Made by a program: the position numbers and the translations under genes. DNA of 64,000 bases from Trichococcus patagoniensis (GTDB lineage Bacteria; Bacillota; Bacilli; Lactobacillales; Aerococcaceae): positions 1 to 64,000 of the forward strand of contig NZ_QAOM01000003.1 of the NCBI RefSeq assembly GCF_003051085.1, read 5' to 3'. The notes under the pieces are model-generated. The model was not told the DNA's origin. It saw only the letters and a list, made by a program, of their open reading frames with translations, and did not search any database. Below are positions 1 to 10,765 of the stretch, piece by piece. Numbering within the stretch: position 1 is the first letter of the stretch; every line of letters begins with the position of its first letter.

Positions 1-101
1 TTTTTGTTGGTTTTTTCTCCAAATCAATCATACAAAAAATTTGGGGTTGTTTGTATTTTTATGCCCTGAGGGGCGTGAAAAGTTGTAAAGTGGTGTTTAT
101 A

Positions 102-151
102 TATCAAAAGAAACTAGAAAATATATTGGCATTTTCTAGTTTCTTTTGATA
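102..151. repeat. 21-bp perfect inverted repeat
   Basis: The left arm (102-122) and right arm (131-151) are exact reverse complements around an 8-nt loop. The arms are AT-rich, with a core reading AGAAACTAG-like on one side. There is no immediate long T-run on the minus-strand exit side, so it is a weaker terminator candidate than the neighbouring hairpin at 183-210. It could be a second terminator, a 3'-end stabilising hairpin, or the remnant of a small palindromic element. Confidence 0.6.
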
Positions 152-171
152 AAAAAAGCACTTTTTTTGAT

Positions 172-210
172 GAAAAAATGCCCTTCCGAAGATCATGCGA
201 TCTTCGGAAG
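172..210 (-). terminator. rplQ (alpha operon) terminator
   Basis: A perfect 12-bp stem (183-194 with 199-210) closes on a 4-nt loop. On the minus strand it is followed by GGCATTTTTT, a T-rich tail. It lies about 95 nt after the rplQ stop codon and would end the long S10-spc-alpha transcript. Confidence 0.75.
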
Positions 211-304
211 AACCTTGAGCTAGACTAGGGAAGCCAGAAGCAATCCCATCATCATAACACTCTATTTCATCTAAAAGTGAACGTTTCATCTTTATACGAT
301 TGAA

Positions 305-685
305 TTATACTAATTCAATGATAACCATTGGTGCAGCATCGCCACGACGAGGTTCTGTCTTCAAGATACGTGTGTATCCGCCTTGACGTTCTGCATAGCG
401 AGGTGCGATATCACTGAACAATTTTTGCAAAGCTGATTGAACAACGATTTTGTCATCTTCCTCACGTACAGCTGCTACTTCGTTACGAACGTATGCTGCA
501 GCTAAACGACGAGCAGATAAATCTCCACGTTTGCCTAAAGTAATCATCTTTTCAGTAGTTGAACGAATTTCTTTAGCACGAGCTTCAGTTGTAACGATGC
601 GTTCGTTGATTAGTAAGTCAGTAGTCAAATCGCGAAGCATTGCTTTTCTTTGAGCGCTTGTGCGTCCTAATTTACGGTAAGCCAT
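305..685 (-). CDS. rplQ: 50S ribosomal protein L17
   Basis: L17 sits at the peptide exit region of the large subunit. The 126-aa product opens [20 protein letters not shown], the standard bL17 start, and has the usual bacterial length. It is the last gene of the cluster and follows rpoA after a 26-nt gap, as in most Firmicutes. An AAGGAGG-type site precedes the ATG. No oddities are visible. Confidence 0.98.
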   Translation of the reverse strand: MAYRKLGRTSAQRKAMLRDLTTDLLINERIVTTEARAKEIRSTTEKMITLGKRGDLSARRLAAAYVRNEVAAVREEDDKIVVQSALQKLFSDIAPRYAERQGGYTRILKTEPRRGDAAPMVIIELV

Positions 686-711
686 CCTAGGTTTTCCTCC
701 TTTGTACAGTA

Positions 712-1656
712 CTAGTCGTCTTGACGCAAGCCTAGATTAAGATCACTCAGCTTATTTTTCACTTCTTCAAGTGATTTGCGTCCCAGATTACGTACTTTGA
801 TCATCTCTGCTTCAGACTTGTCTGTCAATTCTTGGACTGTGTTGATGCCTGCGCGTTTCAAACAGTTATAAGAACGTACGGATAAATCCAATTCTTCGAT
901 AGTCATTTCCAGCATTTTCTCTTTATGTGTTTCTTCTTTTTCAACCATTATCTCAGCTTTACGAGCTTCATCGGTCAGATTAACAAAAATATTCAAATGT
1001 TCCGTTAAAATTTTGGCAGCCAAGCTGACTGCTTCTTCCGGGCTGATGGAACCATCTGTCCAGACATCCAACGTTAATTTATCATAAATATTTTTTTGTC
1101 CGATACGAGTGTTTTCAACTTGATAATTTACTTTGCTGATTGGAGTATAGATGGAGTCGACTGGCAAAACACCGATCGGCATATCTTCCGTTTTGTTATA
1201 TTCAGAACGAACATAACCACGGCCATTTTTTACATCCAAGCGAACATGAAAATGTGCTCCCTCTGAAACTGTACATATATATAAATCAGGGTTTAAGATT
1301 TCCACATCGCTGTCATGGGTAATATCCGCAGCAGTCACGACTGCTGGACCTTTTACGTCAATCTCGATTGTTTTGTCTTCGTCCGTATACAATTTCAAAG
1401 CTAATTTTTTGATGTTCAGAATGATTTGGGTAACATCCTCGACAACACCATCAATCGTTGAAAATTCGTGTAGAACACCATCGATTTGGATAGTTGTTAC
1501 AGCTGTACCAGGAAGTGAAGATAATAGAATTCGACGTAATGAGTTCCCAAGTGTTGTTCCATAACCGCGTTCTAGTGGTTCTACAACGAATTTACCGAAT
1601 TTGGCATCTTCGCTGATCTCAATCGTTTCAATTCTTGGTTTTTCAATTTCGATCAT
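712..1656 (-). CDS. rpoA: DNA-directed RNA polymerase subunit alpha
   Basis: The alpha subunit dimerises to start RNA polymerase assembly, and its C-terminal domain contacts UP elements and activators. The 314 residues divide into an N-terminal assembly domain (about 1-230, with the conserved [20 protein letters not shown] stretch near residue 26) and a linker. A helix-hairpin-helix C-terminal domain (about 245-310, with [13 protein letters not shown] and [10 protein letters not shown]) completes it. Its place between rpsK and rplQ is canonical. Length is normal for Gram-positives. Confidence 0.98.
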   Translation of the reverse strand: MIEIEKPRIETIEISEDAKFGKFVVEPLERGYGTTLGNSLRRILLSSLPGTAVTTIQIDGVLHEFSTIDGVVEDVTQIILNIKKLALKLYTDEDKTIEIDVKGPAVVTAADITHDSDVEILNPDLYICTVSEGAHFHVRLDVKNGRGYVRSEYNKTEDMPIGVLPVDSIYTPISKVNYQVENTRIGQKNIYDKLTLDVWTDGSISPEEAVSLAAKILTEHLNIFVNLTDEARKAEIMVEKEETHKEKMLEMTIEELDLSVRSYNCLKRAGINTVQELTDKSEAEMIKVRNLGRKSLEEVKNKLSDLNLGLRQDD

Positions 1657-1737
1657 TTATCAATTTACCCCTTTCAAAACGTGAAGTTCATGTTAGTGAG
1701 TCCATTGCGTTTCGTTACATATCAGTACAATTCTCAA

Positions 1738-2124
1738 TTAAACACGACGACGTTTTGGTGGACGGCATCCATTATGAGGAACGGGCGTTACGTCGCGGAT
1801 TGCGGTAACTTCCAAACCTGCTGCTTGTAATGAACGAATGGCAGCTTCACGTCCAGAACCAGGACCTTTAACAGCTACTTCAACTGTTTTCATGCCATTT
1901 TCCATAGAAACTTTAGCTGCTGCTTCTGCAGCCATTTGTGCAGCATAAGGAGTAGATTTACGAGAACCTCTGAATCCTAATGAACCTGCTGATGACCATG
2001 AAATAGCATTTCCATGAACATCTGTAATCATAACAATAGTATTATTAAAAGTTGAACGGATATGTGCTATACCAGATTCAACATTCTTTTTTACGCGGCG
2101 TTTGCGAGCTACTTTTTTAGCCAT
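1738..2124 (-). CDS. rpsK: 30S ribosomal protein S11
   Basis: S11 lies on the small-subunit platform and helps shape the mRNA exit path near the Shine-Dalgarno helix. The 128-aa product carries the typical [15 protein letters not shown] segment and the basic tail ending PPKRRRV. It follows rpsM after 27 nt with an AGGAGG-type site. It is the gene expected between rpsM and rpoA; many Gram-negatives have rpsD here, but this cluster does not. Confidence 0.98.
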   Translation of the reverse strand: MAKKVARKRRVKKNVESGIAHIRSTFNNTIVMITDVHGNAISWSSAGSLGFRGSRKSTPYAAQMAAEAAAKVSMENGMKTVEVAVKGPGSGREAAIRSLQAAGLEVTAIRDVTPVPHNGCRPPKRRRV

Positions 2125-2151
2125 GAAGTTTTGACCTCCTTCACTTAATTA

Positions 2152-2517
2152 TTATTTTTTCTTGCCAGTGACTGCTTTAGCTGGGCCTTTACGAGTGCGT
2201 GCGTTGTTCTTAGTGTTTTGTCCGCGAACAGGCAAACCACGACGGTGACGCATTCCTCTGTAAGATCCAATTTCAATCAATCGTTTAATATTTAGGTTAA
2301 CTTCACGACGAAGGTCACCTTCAACCTTTAATTTATCCACTTCAATACGGATACGGTCTAATTCATCATTCGTTAAATCACGAACGCGAGTATCTTCTGA
2401 AACCTCAGCTGCTGCTAAAACTTTTTGAGCTGTGTTTAATCCGATACCAAAAATATAAGTTAATGAAATAACTACACGTTTGTCACGCGGAACATCTACT
2501 CCTGCGATACGAGCCAT
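2152..2517 (-). CDS. rpsM: 30S ribosomal protein S13
   Basis: S13 in the small-subunit head contacts the P-site tRNA and forms bridges to the large subunit. The product has 121 residues, begins [15 protein letters not shown] and ends in the basic tail ([16 protein letters not shown]) that reaches tRNA. It directly follows rpmJ. Length and ends match the Firmicutes family. Confidence 0.98.
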   Translation of the reverse strand: MARIAGVDVPRDKRVVISLTYIFGIGLNTAQKVLAAAEVSEDTRVRDLTNDELDRIRIEVDKLKVEGDLRREVNLNIKRLIEIGSYRGMRHRRGLPVRGQNTKNNARTRKGPAKAVTGKKK

Positions 2518-2537
2518 TTATAGGCACCTCCTTGTTA

Positions 2538-2651
2538 TTATCCTTGGCGTTGTTTGTGTTTGGGATTTTCGCAAATCACCATAACACGACCATTGCGGCG
2601 AATGACTTTGCATTTTTCGCAAATGGGTTTTACTGATGCTCTAACTTTCAT
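2538..2651 (-). CDS. rpmJ: 50S ribosomal protein L36 (zinc type)
   Basis: Translating the minus strand from the ATG at 2651-2649 gives a 37-aa protein beginning [19 protein letters not shown] and ending KHKQRQG. The zinc-ribbon ligands are visible as C-x2-C (11, 14), a further Cys at 27 and His at 32, marking the C+ form. A GGAGGG site precedes the start. It lies between infA and rpsM, its normal place, and is short enough to be missed by length-filtered gene callers. Confidence 0.97.
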   Translation of the reverse strand: MKVRASVKPICEKCKVIRRNGRVMVICENPKHKQRQG

Positions 2652-2684
2652 TTAAATTCCCTCCTATTTAGTGATGGAGTGCAA

Positions 2685-2903
2685 TTATTTAAAGCGGTAA
2701 GTAATGCGTCCACGAGTAAGATCGTACGGTGATAATTCTACCGTAACTTTATCGCCTGGCAAAATGCGGATGTAATGCATTCTAATTTTACCAGATACGT
2801 GAGCTAATACTATGTGACCATTTTCAAGTTCGACTTTAAACATTGCATTGGGCAAAGTTTCAACGACAACTCCTTCGATCTCAATTACATCGTCTTTCGC
2901 CAC
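2685..2903 (-). CDS. infA: Translation initiation factor IF-1
   Basis: IF-1 binds the A site of the 30S subunit during initiation and works with IF-2 and IF-3. The 72-residue product is a single OB-fold (S1-like) protein opening [20 protein letters not shown] and ending RGRITYRFK, both diagnostic. It sits between adk and rpmJ. There is no methionine aminopeptidase gene between adk and infA, unlike in B. subtilis. Confidence 0.98.
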   Translation of the reverse strand: MAKDDVIEIEGVVVETLPNAMFKVELENGHIVLAHVSGKIRMHYIRILPGDKVTVELSPYDLTRGRITYRFK

Positions 2904-3038
2904 GCCTGCTAACCTCCTAACATTCTGTTGAGCTGATTAATCTTATGTCTTGGCAATTTTTACTCTAACTGCTAGATTATACCATAGCAAGTATCAATTG
3001 AAAAGAAATTTTCGATTAATTTCAAATGACAGTTGCAA

Positions 3039-3746
<708 letters not shown>

Positions 3747-3749
3747 TTA

Positions 3750-5042
3750 CTATTGAATAAATCCTTGGTAATTACGTTTAACCATTCGACCTTCAATTTG
3801 TCTTGCCGTTTCCAATGCAGTACCAACTACAATCAGAAGACTTGTACCGCCAAGGGCGAGCGAGTCCGGCAAATCCCACAAACCTGAGGCAATGATTGGC
3901 AATAGCGCAATCAGTCCAAGAAATAGCGCGCCGACCGTACTTAATCGCATAATCATGCCGGAAATGTAATCTTCTGTCCCTTTACCCGGGCGTACACTTG
4001 GAATATAGCCGCCTTGCTTTTGCAAGTTCTCTGCCATCTTTTCAGGATTAATCTGAATGAAGGCATAGAAGTAAGTGAAGACAACGATCAATACCGTATA
4101 GATTGTTGCGCCGATGGGTTCACGGTAATTAAAGATGGTTGACAAAATTTGATACCAGCTAGCTTCACTTTGACTTGCCGCGAAAAACCCAAGGATCGTC
4201 TGCGGTGTCATCATGAAAGAACTGGCAAAGATGACTGGAATGACTCCAGCTGAATTGATTTTTAAAGGCAAATGCGCGGATTGATTCGATCCGGAAGCAC
4301 GCTTGGAATACTGAATGGGGATTTTACGTTCAGCTTGTTGAACGTACACAACGAGTATGACCACCAATAATATTGCTGACAATAGCGCAACCGAGAACAA
4401 AATGTTGTTCATCAAATCGGATCCTGCATCAACGAAACGATCATTGTAATAAGTGTAAAGATCTGTAGGGATTCTTGCGATGATACCTGAGAAGATGATC
4501 AGCGACGTTCCGTTTCCGATACCGTGCATTGAAATGGATTCTCCGATAAAAACAACAAGCATCGAACCTGCCGTCATCACTAACGCGATGACCATGTAGG
4601 TCGTCATGCCCGGATCGTTCACCAATCCCAAAGCTGAGAGCTGGTTGAAACCGATCGAAAGACCGACGGATTGCACAAATGCCAAAATGACAGTTAAGTA
4701 CCTTGTAACTTGATTTAATTTTCTTCTACCTACTTCACCCTGTTTGGACCATTCCACAAATTTCGGAACAATGTCCATTTGTAACAATTGAACGACAATA
4801 GAAGAAGTGATGTATGGCGAGACACCCATTGCGAAAATGGAATACTGACTCAGTGCTCCACCTCCGAATGTGTTCAACAGGCTGAATAAGCCCGTCGATG
4901 CCAAGTTTGTGATGGCACCCGCATCAACACCCGGTACAGTAATATGTGCTCCGAGACGGAACACAATCAGCATACCTAGAGTAAAAAAGATTCTATTTCT
5001 AATGTCCTTCGCCTGAAATGCATTTTTCAGAAGAGTAAACAT
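3750..5042 (-). CDS. secY: Protein translocase subunit SecY
   Basis: SecY is the channel of the Sec translocon in the cytoplasmic membrane. The 430-residue product has the ten hydrophobic spans of the family, starting with RNRIFFTLGMLIVFRLGAHI, and the conserved cytoplasmic loop with SVRPGKGTEDYI before the last spans. Its ATG shares one base with the rplO stop codon (TAATG), so translation is probably coupled. Normal length and position in the spc operon. Confidence 0.98.
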   Translation of the reverse strand: MFTLLKNAFQAKDIRNRIFFTLGMLIVFRLGAHITVPGVDAGAITNLASTGLFSLLNTFGGGALSQYSIFAMGVSPYITSSIVVQLLQMDIVPKFVEWSKQGEVGRRKLNQVTRYLTVILAFVQSVGLSIGFNQLSALGLVNDPGMTTYMVIALVMTAGSMLVVFIGESISMHGIGNGTSLIIFSGIIARIPTDLYTYYNDRFVDAGSDLMNNILFSVALLSAILLVVILVVYVQQAERKIPIQYSKRASGSNQSAHLPLKINSAGVIPVIFASSFMMTPQTILGFFAASQSEASWYQILSTIFNYREPIGATIYTVLIVVFTYFYAFIQINPEKMAENLQKQGGYIPSVRPGKGTEDYISGMIMRLSTVGALFLGLIALLPIIASGLWDLPDSLALGGTSLLIVVGTALETARQIEGRMVKRNYQGFIQ

Positions 5043-5482
5043 TAGATCACCTCAACAGTCCCACCTGCAGCTTCGATAGCTTTTTGTGCTGCTTCGGAGA
5101 ATTTATTAGCTTTAACTGTCAGTTTTTTCTCAACGCTTCCGTTGCCTAAAACTTTGATGCCTGATTTTTCATCTTTGACAATACCAGTTTCAACTAATAA
5201 AGCTGGAGTAACTTCTGTACCATCTTCGAAACGGTTTAAGATTTCTAAGTTGATGACAGCATATTCCTTACGGTTGATGTTCGTGAATCCACGTTTTGGA
5301 AGACGACGGAACAATGGAGTTTGTCCACCCTCGAATCCAAGTCTCACACCGCCGCCTGAACGGGCTTTTTGGCCTTTATGTCCACGACCGGATGTTTTAC
5401 CATTACCGGATGAAGATCCGCGACCGACACGGTTACGTTCTTTACGTGAGCCTTCAGCAGGTTTTAATTCATGAAGTTTCAT
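5042..5482 (-). CDS. rplO: 50S ribosomal protein L15
   Basis: L15 is a late assembly protein of the large subunit. The 146-aa product starts [20 protein letters not shown], followed by the Gly/Arg-rich extended N-terminal region ([13 protein letters not shown]) that threads into 23S rRNA, then a globular C-terminal half. It overlaps secY by one base, the usual arrangement. Confidence 0.98.
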   Translation of the reverse strand: MKLHELKPAEGSRKERNRVGRGSSSGNGKTSGRGHKGQKARSGGGVRLGFEGGQTPLFRRLPKRGFTNINRKEYAVINLEILNRFEDGTEVTPALLVETGIVKDEKSGIKVLGNGSVEKKLTVKANKFSEAAQKAIEAAGGTVEVI

Positions 5483-5515
5483 AGTAACTTGGCACCTCCT
5501 TTAATCTGATGTTTA

Positions 5516-5698
5516 TTATTTAACTTCTTCTGATGTAACTAAGTGGCTTACTGTGTTGACCATGCCCAAGATAGCTGGGTTAGCTGGTTTTACAACAGAT
5601 TTGCCGATTTTGGACAATCCCAAAGCCTTACAAGTATCTTTTTGGTTTTGAGGACGTCCAATCAAGCTGCGTTTTAAAGTGATCTTTACTTCTGCCAT
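5516..5698 (-). CDS. rpmD: 50S ribosomal protein L30
   Basis: L30 is a small large-subunit protein. The 60 residues begin [20 protein letters not shown], the family signature, and the length is standard. It sits between rpsE and rplO. Nothing unusual is visible. Confidence 0.97.
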   Translation of the reverse strand: MAEVKITLKRSLIGRPQNQKDTCKALGLSKIGKSVVKPANPAILGMVNTVSHLVTSEEVK

Positions 5699-5711
5699 TA
5701 TGTAGTCCTCC

Positions 5712-6212
5712 TTATCCTAGTAATTCTTCAACTGTTTTGCCGCGTAATTTCGCAACATCTTCAGCATTTTTCAATTGTTTCAAGCCATCGATTGTAGCAC
5801 GTACCATGTTGATTGGTGTGTTAGAACCAAGGGATTTGCTTGTGATATCAGCGATACCAGCTAATTCGACAACGGCACGGACTGGTCCGCCTGCAGAAAC
5901 TCCGGAACCGGATTTAGCAGGTTTCAACATTACGTTACCGCCACAGAAAGATCCGATAACTTTGTGAGGGATTGTTGATTCAGACATTGGAACTTCAATT
6001 AGGCTCTTTTTAGCTGATTCGATAGCTTTACGAATAGCTTCTGGAACCTCGGCTGCTTTACCAGTACCGAATCCTACATGTCCGTTTCTGTCTCCTACAA
6101 CAACTAAAGCAGCAAAACGCAGACGACGTCCACCTTTAACAACTTTTGTTACACGATTGATCGCAACAACGCGGTCTTCTAATTCAATATGATTTGGGTC
6201 AACATAAACCAT
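5712..6212 (-). CDS. rpsE: 30S ribosomal protein S5
   Basis: S5 contributes to decoding fidelity and mRNA helicase activity at the entry tunnel. The 166-aa product has the N-terminal double-stranded RNA-binding-like domain ([20 protein letters not shown]; the loop where spectinomycin-resistance changes occur follows) and the C-terminal alpha/beta domain ending [10 protein letters not shown]. Normal length, between rplR and rpmD. Confidence 0.98.
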   Translation of the reverse strand: MVYVDPNHIELEDRVVAINRVTKVVKGGRRLRFAALVVVGDRNGHVGFGTGKAAEVPEAIRKAIESAKKSLIEVPMSESTIPHKVIGSFCGGNVMLKPAKSGSGVSAGGPVRAVVELAGIADITSKSLGSNTPINMVRATIDGLKQLKNAEDVAKLRGKTVEELLG

Positions 6213-6232
6213 GTGTGGTTATCCTCCTTTTC

Positions 6233-6589
6233 TTAGAAATCTAGTCCATTTTCGCGAGCAGCTTCAGCTAAAGCCTGTACACGGCCATGGTACAGATAGC
6301 CACCACGGTCAAAGACTACTTTTTTGATACCTTTAGCAACAGAACGCTCAGCAATAAGTTTTCCAACTGCAGCAGCAGCTTCAGTTTTAGTACCGGTTGC
6401 GATTTCTGTTTCTTTTGTAGAGGCACTTGCTAGCGTCACACCCGCTACGTCATCAATTAATTGAGCGTAGATGTTTTTGTTGGAACGGAAAACGTTCAAG
6501 CGTGGGCACTCTGCAGTACCAGAGATTTTTCTTCTTACGCGTGCGTGTCTAGCTTGGCGCACTTTGTTTTTATCTGGTTTAGTAATCAC
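6233..6589 (-). CDS. rplR: 50S ribosomal protein L18
   Basis: L18 binds 5S rRNA with L5 in the central protuberance. I start at the GTG at 6589, giving [20 protein letters not shown], the standard start and a 118-aa protein. A GAGGTG site lies six bases upstream of it. A GTG three codons further upstream overlaps that site and is unlikely. The C-terminus ends AARENGLDF, as in the family. Confidence 0.95.
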   Translation of the reverse strand: MITKPDKNKVRQARHARVRRKISGTAECPRLNVFRSNKNIYAQLIDDVAGVTLASASTKETEIATGTKTEAAAAVGKLIAERSVAKGIKKVVFDRGGYLYHGRVQALAEAARENGLDF

Positions 6590-6653
6590 AATTGTCACCT
6601 CGTTATATTTATTTTGTTGCGTCGTTCAGGAAGCAAGTAATAATAGCGGACTA

Positions 6654-7190
6654 TTATTTACCTGTCTTACCTTCTTTACGACGGATGATTTCGTTAACGT
6701 ATTTGATACCTTTACCTTTGTAAGGCTCTGGTGGGCGTACGCCGCGGATGTTGGCTGCCAAAGCGCCAACTTTAGCTTTATCGTAACCTTTAACGATGAT
6801 TTTAGTGTTAGTTGGTACTTCCACTTCAATACCGTCTTCAGGTGTGAATTCAACTGGATGAGAATAGCCGACGTTCAATACAAGTTTTTTGCCTTGCAAT
6901 TGAGCACGGTACCCAACCCCTACTAAGTCCAATTCTTTCATAAATCCTTCAGATACACCTACAACCATGTTGTTTACCAACGCGCGTGTAGTACCATGAA
7001 TGGATTTAGTGAATTTCTCTTCGTTAGGACGAGTGAAAGTAACAGTGTTTCCATCGATCTTGATACCGATCATTTCATTAAATGTGCTAGTTAATTCGCC
7101 TTTAGGGCCTTTAACTGTAACAGCGTTACCTTGTTGAGTAACGGTTACGCCAGCTGGAATTTCGATTGCTTTATTACCAATACGACTCAC
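6654..7190 (-). CDS. rplF: 50S ribosomal protein L6
   Basis: L6 sits near the sarcin-ricin loop at the factor-binding site. The 178-aa product is the usual tandem of two related domains, opening [17 protein letters not shown] and ending with the conserved [25 protein letters not shown] region. It lies between rpsH and rplR. No anomalies. Confidence 0.98.
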   Translation of the reverse strand: MSRIGNKAIEIPAGVTVTQQGNAVTVKGPKGELTSTFNEMIGIKIDGNTVTFTRPNEEKFTKSIHGTTRALVNNMVVGVSEGFMKELDLVGVGYRAQLQGKKLVLNVGYSHPVEFTPEDGIEVEVPTNTKIIVKGYDKAKVGALAANIRGVRPPEPYKGKGIKYVNEIIRRKEGKTGK

Positions 7191-7229
7191 AGGGCTGCAC
7201 CTCCTTTATTTTCTCTTATTTTTTAAAAA

Positions 7230-7628
7230 TTACCAAATGTAAGCTAATACTTCGCCGCCGATGTTTTTCGCTCTTGCTTCTTTGTCGGTGATAACACCTT
7301 CAGAAGTTGACACGATTGCGATTCCTAAACCATTTAATACTTTAGGGATGTCGCCAGTTTTAGCGTATACACGCAAACCTGGTTTTGAAATACGTTTCAA
7401 ACCAGTGATGACGCGTTCGTTGTTTGGACCATATTTTAAGAATACACGGATAACACCTTGTTTGTCGTCTGAAGTGTAATCAAAGTTTTTGATGAAACCT
7501 TCAGCCTTAAGAATGTTAGCGATCTCTAATTTTGTCTTTGATGCAGGCACTTCTAAAGATTCGTGACGTACCATGTTGGCATTACGAATACGAGTTAAGA
7601 AATCTGCGATTGGATCTGTCATGACCAT
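7230..7628 (-). CDS. rpsH: 30S ribosomal protein S8
   Basis: S8 is a primary 16S rRNA-binding protein and, in E. coli, the feedback repressor of the spc operon. The 132-aa product opens [19 protein letters not shown] and ends EVLAYIW, both diagnostic. An AAAGGAGG site precedes the ATG. It follows the zinc-type S14 gene. Confidence 0.98.
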   Translation of the reverse strand: MVMTDPIADFLTRIRNANMVRHESLEVPASKTKLEIANILKAEGFIKNFDYTSDDKQGVIRVFLKYGPNNERVITGLKRISKPGLRVYAKTGDIPKVLNGLGIAIVSTSEGVITDKEARAKNIGGEVLAYIW

Positions 7629-7662
7629 TTACATTATACCTCCTTTTGCGAGTATGGTTAAA

Positions 7663-7848
7663 TTACCAGCTAGCCTTTTTCACGCCGGGAATTTGTCCTT
7701 TATAGGCAAGTTCACGGAAGCAAATACGGCAAAGTTTGAATTTGCGATAAACTGAATGTGGACGTCCGCAACGTTCACAACGAGAGTAAGCTTGAGTAGA
7801 GTGTTTTGCGGGACGTTTGTTTTTAGCAATCATGGATTTTTTAGCCAA
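7663..7848 (-). CDS. rpsZ: 30S ribosomal protein S14 type Z
   Basis: A 61-aa S14 of the short zinc-binding type, with C-x2-C (CERCGRP) and C-x2-C (LCRICFRE) ligands and the C-terminal KKASW. The start codon is TTG, ten bases after GGAGG. Firmicutes often carry a second, long, zinc-free rpsN elsewhere that is induced under zinc starvation; it is not in this window. Confidence 0.97.
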   Translation of the reverse strand: MAKKSMIAKNKRPAKHSTQAYSRCERCGRPHSVYRKFKLCRICFRELAYKGQIPGVKKASW

Positions 7849-7868
7849 TTATTATTCGCCTCCTTAGC

Positions 7869-8408
7869 TTATTTTTGGAATGGCATTCCAAGTTGTGTCA
7901 ATAATTCTCTTGATTCTTCATCAGTGTTAGCAGTAGTTACGATAACGATATCCATACCACGTACTTTGTCGACTCTATCATAGTCAACTTCTGGGAAAAT
8001 CAATTGTTCTTTGATACCTAAAGTATAGTTTCCACGACCATCAAAAGATTTTTTGCTGATCCCACGGAAGTCACGTACACGTGGTAATGAAACTGTTACT
8101 AGTTTATCCAAGAAGTCGTACATTCTTTCGCCACGTAAAGTAACTTTAGTGCCGATAGGCATACCTTCACGTAAACGGAATGCAGCGATTGATTTTTTAG
8201 CTAACGTGATGACTGGTTTTTGACCAGAGATCAAAGTTAGTTCTTCAACTGCTTTATCTAGGTTTTTTGTGTTTGAAACTGCATCACCCACACCCATGTT
8301 GATGACAATTTTGTCAATTTTAGGTGTTTGCATGATTGAGCTGTATTCAAATTTTTCCATCAATGATGGAACGATTTCTTTTGTGTATCTTTCTTTTAAA
8401 CGGTTCAT
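7869..8408 (-). CDS. rplE: 50S ribosomal protein L5
   Basis: L5 binds 5S rRNA and contacts the P-site tRNA. The 179-aa product begins [20 protein letters not shown] and ends [11 protein letters not shown], as expected for bacterial L5. It lies between rplX and the zinc-type S14 gene. Normal length. Confidence 0.98.
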   Translation of the reverse strand: MNRLKERYTKEIVPSLMEKFEYSSIMQTPKIDKIVINMGVGDAVSNTKNLDKAVEELTLISGQKPVITLAKKSIAAFRLREGMPIGTKVTLRGERMYDFLDKLVTVSLPRVRDFRGISKKSFDGRGNYTLGIKEQLIFPEVDYDRVDKVRGMDIVIVTTANTDEESRELLTQLGMPFQK

Positions 8409-8434
8409 TTAGAATATCCTCCTTCCTCTAATAA

Positions 8435-8743
8435 TTAATCAATGATTTCGCCGGTTTTTTTGGAAACGCGGACTTTTTTGCCATCTACGACTTTAGATCC
8501 TACGCGAGTAGGTTCGCCAGTTTTAGCATCAATTAACATAATGTTAGAAACATGGATAGGTGCTGCTTCTTCAAGAATTCCACCGGTTGGGTTTGTTTGA
8601 GAAGCTTTGCGATGTTTCTTGACAATATTAATGCCTTCGACAATAACACGATCTTTTTTAGGGAAAGTTTTAAGGATTACTCCTTCTTTACCTTTATCTT
8701 TTCCAGTAATGACTTTAACTTTATCACCAGTTTTTACGTGCAT
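8435..8743 (-). CDS. rplX: 50S ribosomal protein L24
   Basis: L24 is one of the first proteins to nucleate 50S assembly. The KOW motif is at the start ([17 protein letters not shown]). The frame opens seven codons earlier, but the AAGGAGGTG ribosome binding site lies inside that extension. I therefore start at the ATG at 8743 ([10 protein letters not shown]), giving the usual length of about 102 aa. Confidence 0.96.
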   Translation of the reverse strand: MHVKTGDKVKVITGKDKGKEGVILKTFPKKDRVIVEGINIVKKHRKASQTNPTGGILEEAAPIHVSNIMLIDAKTGEPTRVGSKVVDGKKVRVSKKTGEIID

Positions 8744-8777
8744 GCTTTGTTGCACCTCCTTCATTTATGACAGTTGA

Positions 8778-9146
8778 TTACAATACTTCTGGAGCAAGGG
8801 AAACGATCTTCATGTAGTTGTTGTCACGCAATTCACGTGCAACTGGTCCAAAGATACGTGTTCCACGAGGGCTCTTGTCGTCACGAATGATTACACAAGC
8901 ATTTTCGTCAAATTTGATGTAAGAACCATCTTTACGGTGTGCGCCGTGTTTCGTACGAACGATAACAGCTTTAACGACATCACCCTTTTTGACAACACCA
9001 CCGGGTGTAGCTTGTTTTACTGTGCAGACGATTGTATCACCAATTCCTGCGAATTTGCGGTTTGAACCACCTAACACTTTGATAGTTAACACTTCTTTAG
9101 CGCCTGAATTATCGGCAACTCTTAAGCGGGATTCTGTTTGTATCAC
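8778..9146 (-). CDS. rplN: 50S ribosomal protein L14
   Basis: L14 forms intersubunit bridges and binds the silencing factor RsfS in other bacteria. The 122-aa product starts [19 protein letters not shown] and ends IVSLAPEVL, the standard family ends. The start codon is GTG behind an AAGGAGG site. Located between rpsQ and rplX. Confidence 0.98.
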   Translation of the reverse strand: MIQTESRLRVADNSGAKEVLTIKVLGGSNRKFAGIGDTIVCTVKQATPGGVVKKGDVVKAVIVRTKHGAHRKDGSYIKFDENACVIIRDDKSPRGTRIFGPVARELRDNNYMKIVSLAPEVL

Positions 9147-9189
9147 GTCAGTATCCTCCTTCCGGATATAAAAATATTTATTTGTCTGA

Positions 9190-9456
9190 TTAGATGATTA
9201 CTGATTCTTCAACAACTTCAAGCAAGCGGAAGTTTTTAGTAGCAGATAGAGGACGAGTCTCCATAATTCTAACTACATCTCCCATTTTAGCTTGGTTGTT
9301 TTCATCATGTGCCTTGTACTTTTTAGAGTACTTAACGCGTTTACCGTAAGTAGGATGTGTTTTTGTTGTAGATACTTCTACAACGATTGTTTTATCCATC
9401 TTGTCGGAAACAACAACACCTTGGTAGACTTTACGTTGGTTACGTTCTTCAGTCAT
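9190..9456 (-). CDS. rpsQ: 30S ribosomal protein S17
   Basis: S17 is a primary 16S rRNA-binding OB-fold protein. The 88-aa product reads [20 protein letters not shown] at the start and contains [20 protein letters not shown] in the middle, as in other Firmicutes. It follows rpmC. No anomalies. Confidence 0.98.
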   Translation of the reverse strand: MTEERNQRKVYQGVVVSDKMDKTIVVEVSTTKTHPTYGKRVKYSKKYKAHDENNQAKMGDVVRIMETRPLSATKNFRLLEVVEESVII

Positions 9457-9483
9457 TTCGTTGTGACCTCCTTTGCTGATCTA

Positions 9484-9678
9484 CTATTTTTGCAATTCTT
9501 GTTGTCGCAATACAGTTTTAATACGTGCAATTGATTTGCGTACTTCTTTCAAGCGGGCAGTATTTTCTAACTGTCCGGTTGCAAGTTGGAATCGTAGATT
9601 GAATAATTCATCTTTGAATTGTTTTTCTTTTTCAATCATTTCAGCAGTGGATAACTCTTTAAGTTCATTAGCCTTCAT
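9484..9678 (-). CDS. rpmC: 50S ribosomal protein L29
   Basis: L29 lies at the peptide exit and helps bind trigger factor and SRP. I start at the ATG at 9678 ([14 protein letters not shown]), giving 64 aa, the family norm, with GGTGGTGA upstream. The open frame extends five codons further. The start lies inside the end of rplP, so the two genes overlap by 11 bases, the usual coupled layout. Confidence 0.95.
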   Translation of the reverse strand: MKANELKELSTAEMIEKEKQFKDELFNLRFQLATGQLENTARLKEVRKSIARIKTVLRQQELQK

Positions 9679-10102
9679 TCGATTCACCACCAATTTCTTT
9701 ACGTTTTACAATTTTTGTTTTAACTGGCAATTTATGAGATGCAAGACGTAGAGCTTCGCGTGCCACTTCTTCAGGGACGCCTGCTACTTCAAACATGATT
9801 TTGCCGCGTTTAACTGGAGATACCCAACCTTCAGGTGCCCCTTTACCAGAACCCATACGGACTCCGATAGCTTTTGATGTATATGATTTGTGAGGGAAGA
9901 TTTTGATCCAAACTTTCCCGCCACGTTTCATGTAACGAGTCATAGCGATACGAGCTGCTTCGATTTGACGGTTTGTGATCCAGTGTGAATCCACTGCTTG
10001 CAAACCATATTCGCCGAATACAACTTCTTTTCCGCCTTTAGCTTCTCCGCGCATTTTTCCACGGAACTCACGACGGTGTTTTACACGTTTAGGTACTAAC
10101 AT
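9668..10102 (-). CDS. rplP: 50S ribosomal protein L16
   Basis: L16 shapes the A-site tRNA and 5S rRNA region. The 144-aa product begins [19 protein letters not shown] and contains the conserved [20 protein letters not shown] and [20 protein letters not shown] stretches. It overlaps rpmC at its 3' end and sits 3 nt from rpsC. Confidence 0.98.
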   Translation of the reverse strand: MLVPKRVKHRREFRGKMRGEAKGGKEVVFGEYGLQAVDSHWITNRQIEAARIAMTRYMKRGGKVWIKIFPHKSYTSKAIGVRMGSGKGAPEGWVSPVKRGKIMFEVAGVPEEVAREALRLASHKLPVKTKIVKRKEIGGESNEG

Positions 10103-10105
10103 TGG

Positions 10106-10762
10106 TTATTTCCCTCCTTTCTCAGTTGTTTTTTTTGCTGGCAAAACTTCACCACGGTAAATCCAAACTTTAACGCCTAGTTTACCATAAGTTGTGTCTG
10201 CTTCTTCCCAAGCGTAGTCGATGTCCGCACGCAATGTATGCAATGGAACAGTTCCTTCAGCATGAGTTTCAGCACGAGCGATATCTGCACCATTCAAACG
10301 ACCAGAAACTTGCGTTTTGATCCCTTTAGCGCCAGATCTCATTGTACGTTGGATAGCTTGTTTTTGCGCACGACGGAAAGCTACACGGTTTTCCAACTGT
10401 TTAGCGATACCTTCAGCAACCAATTTAGCATCCAAGTCTGGTCTTTTGATTTCCACGATGTTGATGTGTACTTTTTTACCAGTCAGTTCATTTAACTCTT
10501 TACGAGTTTTTTCTACTTCAGAACCACCTTTACCGATTACCATACCAGGTTTGGCAGTATGAATGGAGACGTTCACGCGATTAGCGGCACGCTCGATTTC
10601 AATTTTAGAAACAGAAGCTTCGCTTAAGTTCTTTGCGATATATTTACGGATACGTAAATCTTCATGTAAGAAAGCTGCGTAATCTTTTTCAGCGTACCAT
10701 TTAGCATCCCAGTCACGAATGATGCCGACACGTAATCCTAATGGATGAATTTTTTGACCCAC
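10106..10762 (-). CDS. rpsC: 30S ribosomal protein S3
   Basis: S3 lines the mRNA entry channel. The 218-aa product starts [19 protein letters not shown] (GTG codon), followed by a KH type II domain ([16 protein letters not shown] near residue 78) and the C-terminal S3 domain with [12 protein letters not shown]. It lies between rplV and rplP with 3-nt gaps on both sides, so translation is tightly coupled. Confidence 0.98.
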   Translation of the reverse strand: MGQKIHPLGLRVGIIRDWDAKWYAEKDYAAFLHEDLRIRKYIAKNLSEASVSKIEIERAANRVNVSIHTAKPGMVIGKGGSEVEKTRKELNELTGKKVHINIVEIKRPDLDAKLVAEGIAKQLENRVAFRRAQKQAIQRTMRSGAKGIKTQVSGRLNGADIARAETHAEGTVPLHTLRADIDYAWEEADTTYGKLGVKVWIYRGEVLPAKKTTEKGGK

Positions 10763-10765
10763 AGA

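Larger units (their letters stand above)
1..304. other. Intergenic region downstream of rplQ
   Basis: No gene is supported here. It is AT-rich and holds a probable rplQ terminator (172-210) and a second, longer palindrome (102-151), each listed separately. A 61-codon frame spans 104-289 on the minus strand. It runs straight through both hairpins, has no good ribosome binding site and resembles no family, so I do not call it. In related Firmicutes the energy-coupling factor ATPase genes often follow rplQ; they would lie beyond the left edge. Confidence 0.7.

Noticed and set aside
104-289. 61-codon minus-strand frame downstream of rplQ
   Set aside because: Runs through two hairpins, no ribosome binding site, no family resemblance.
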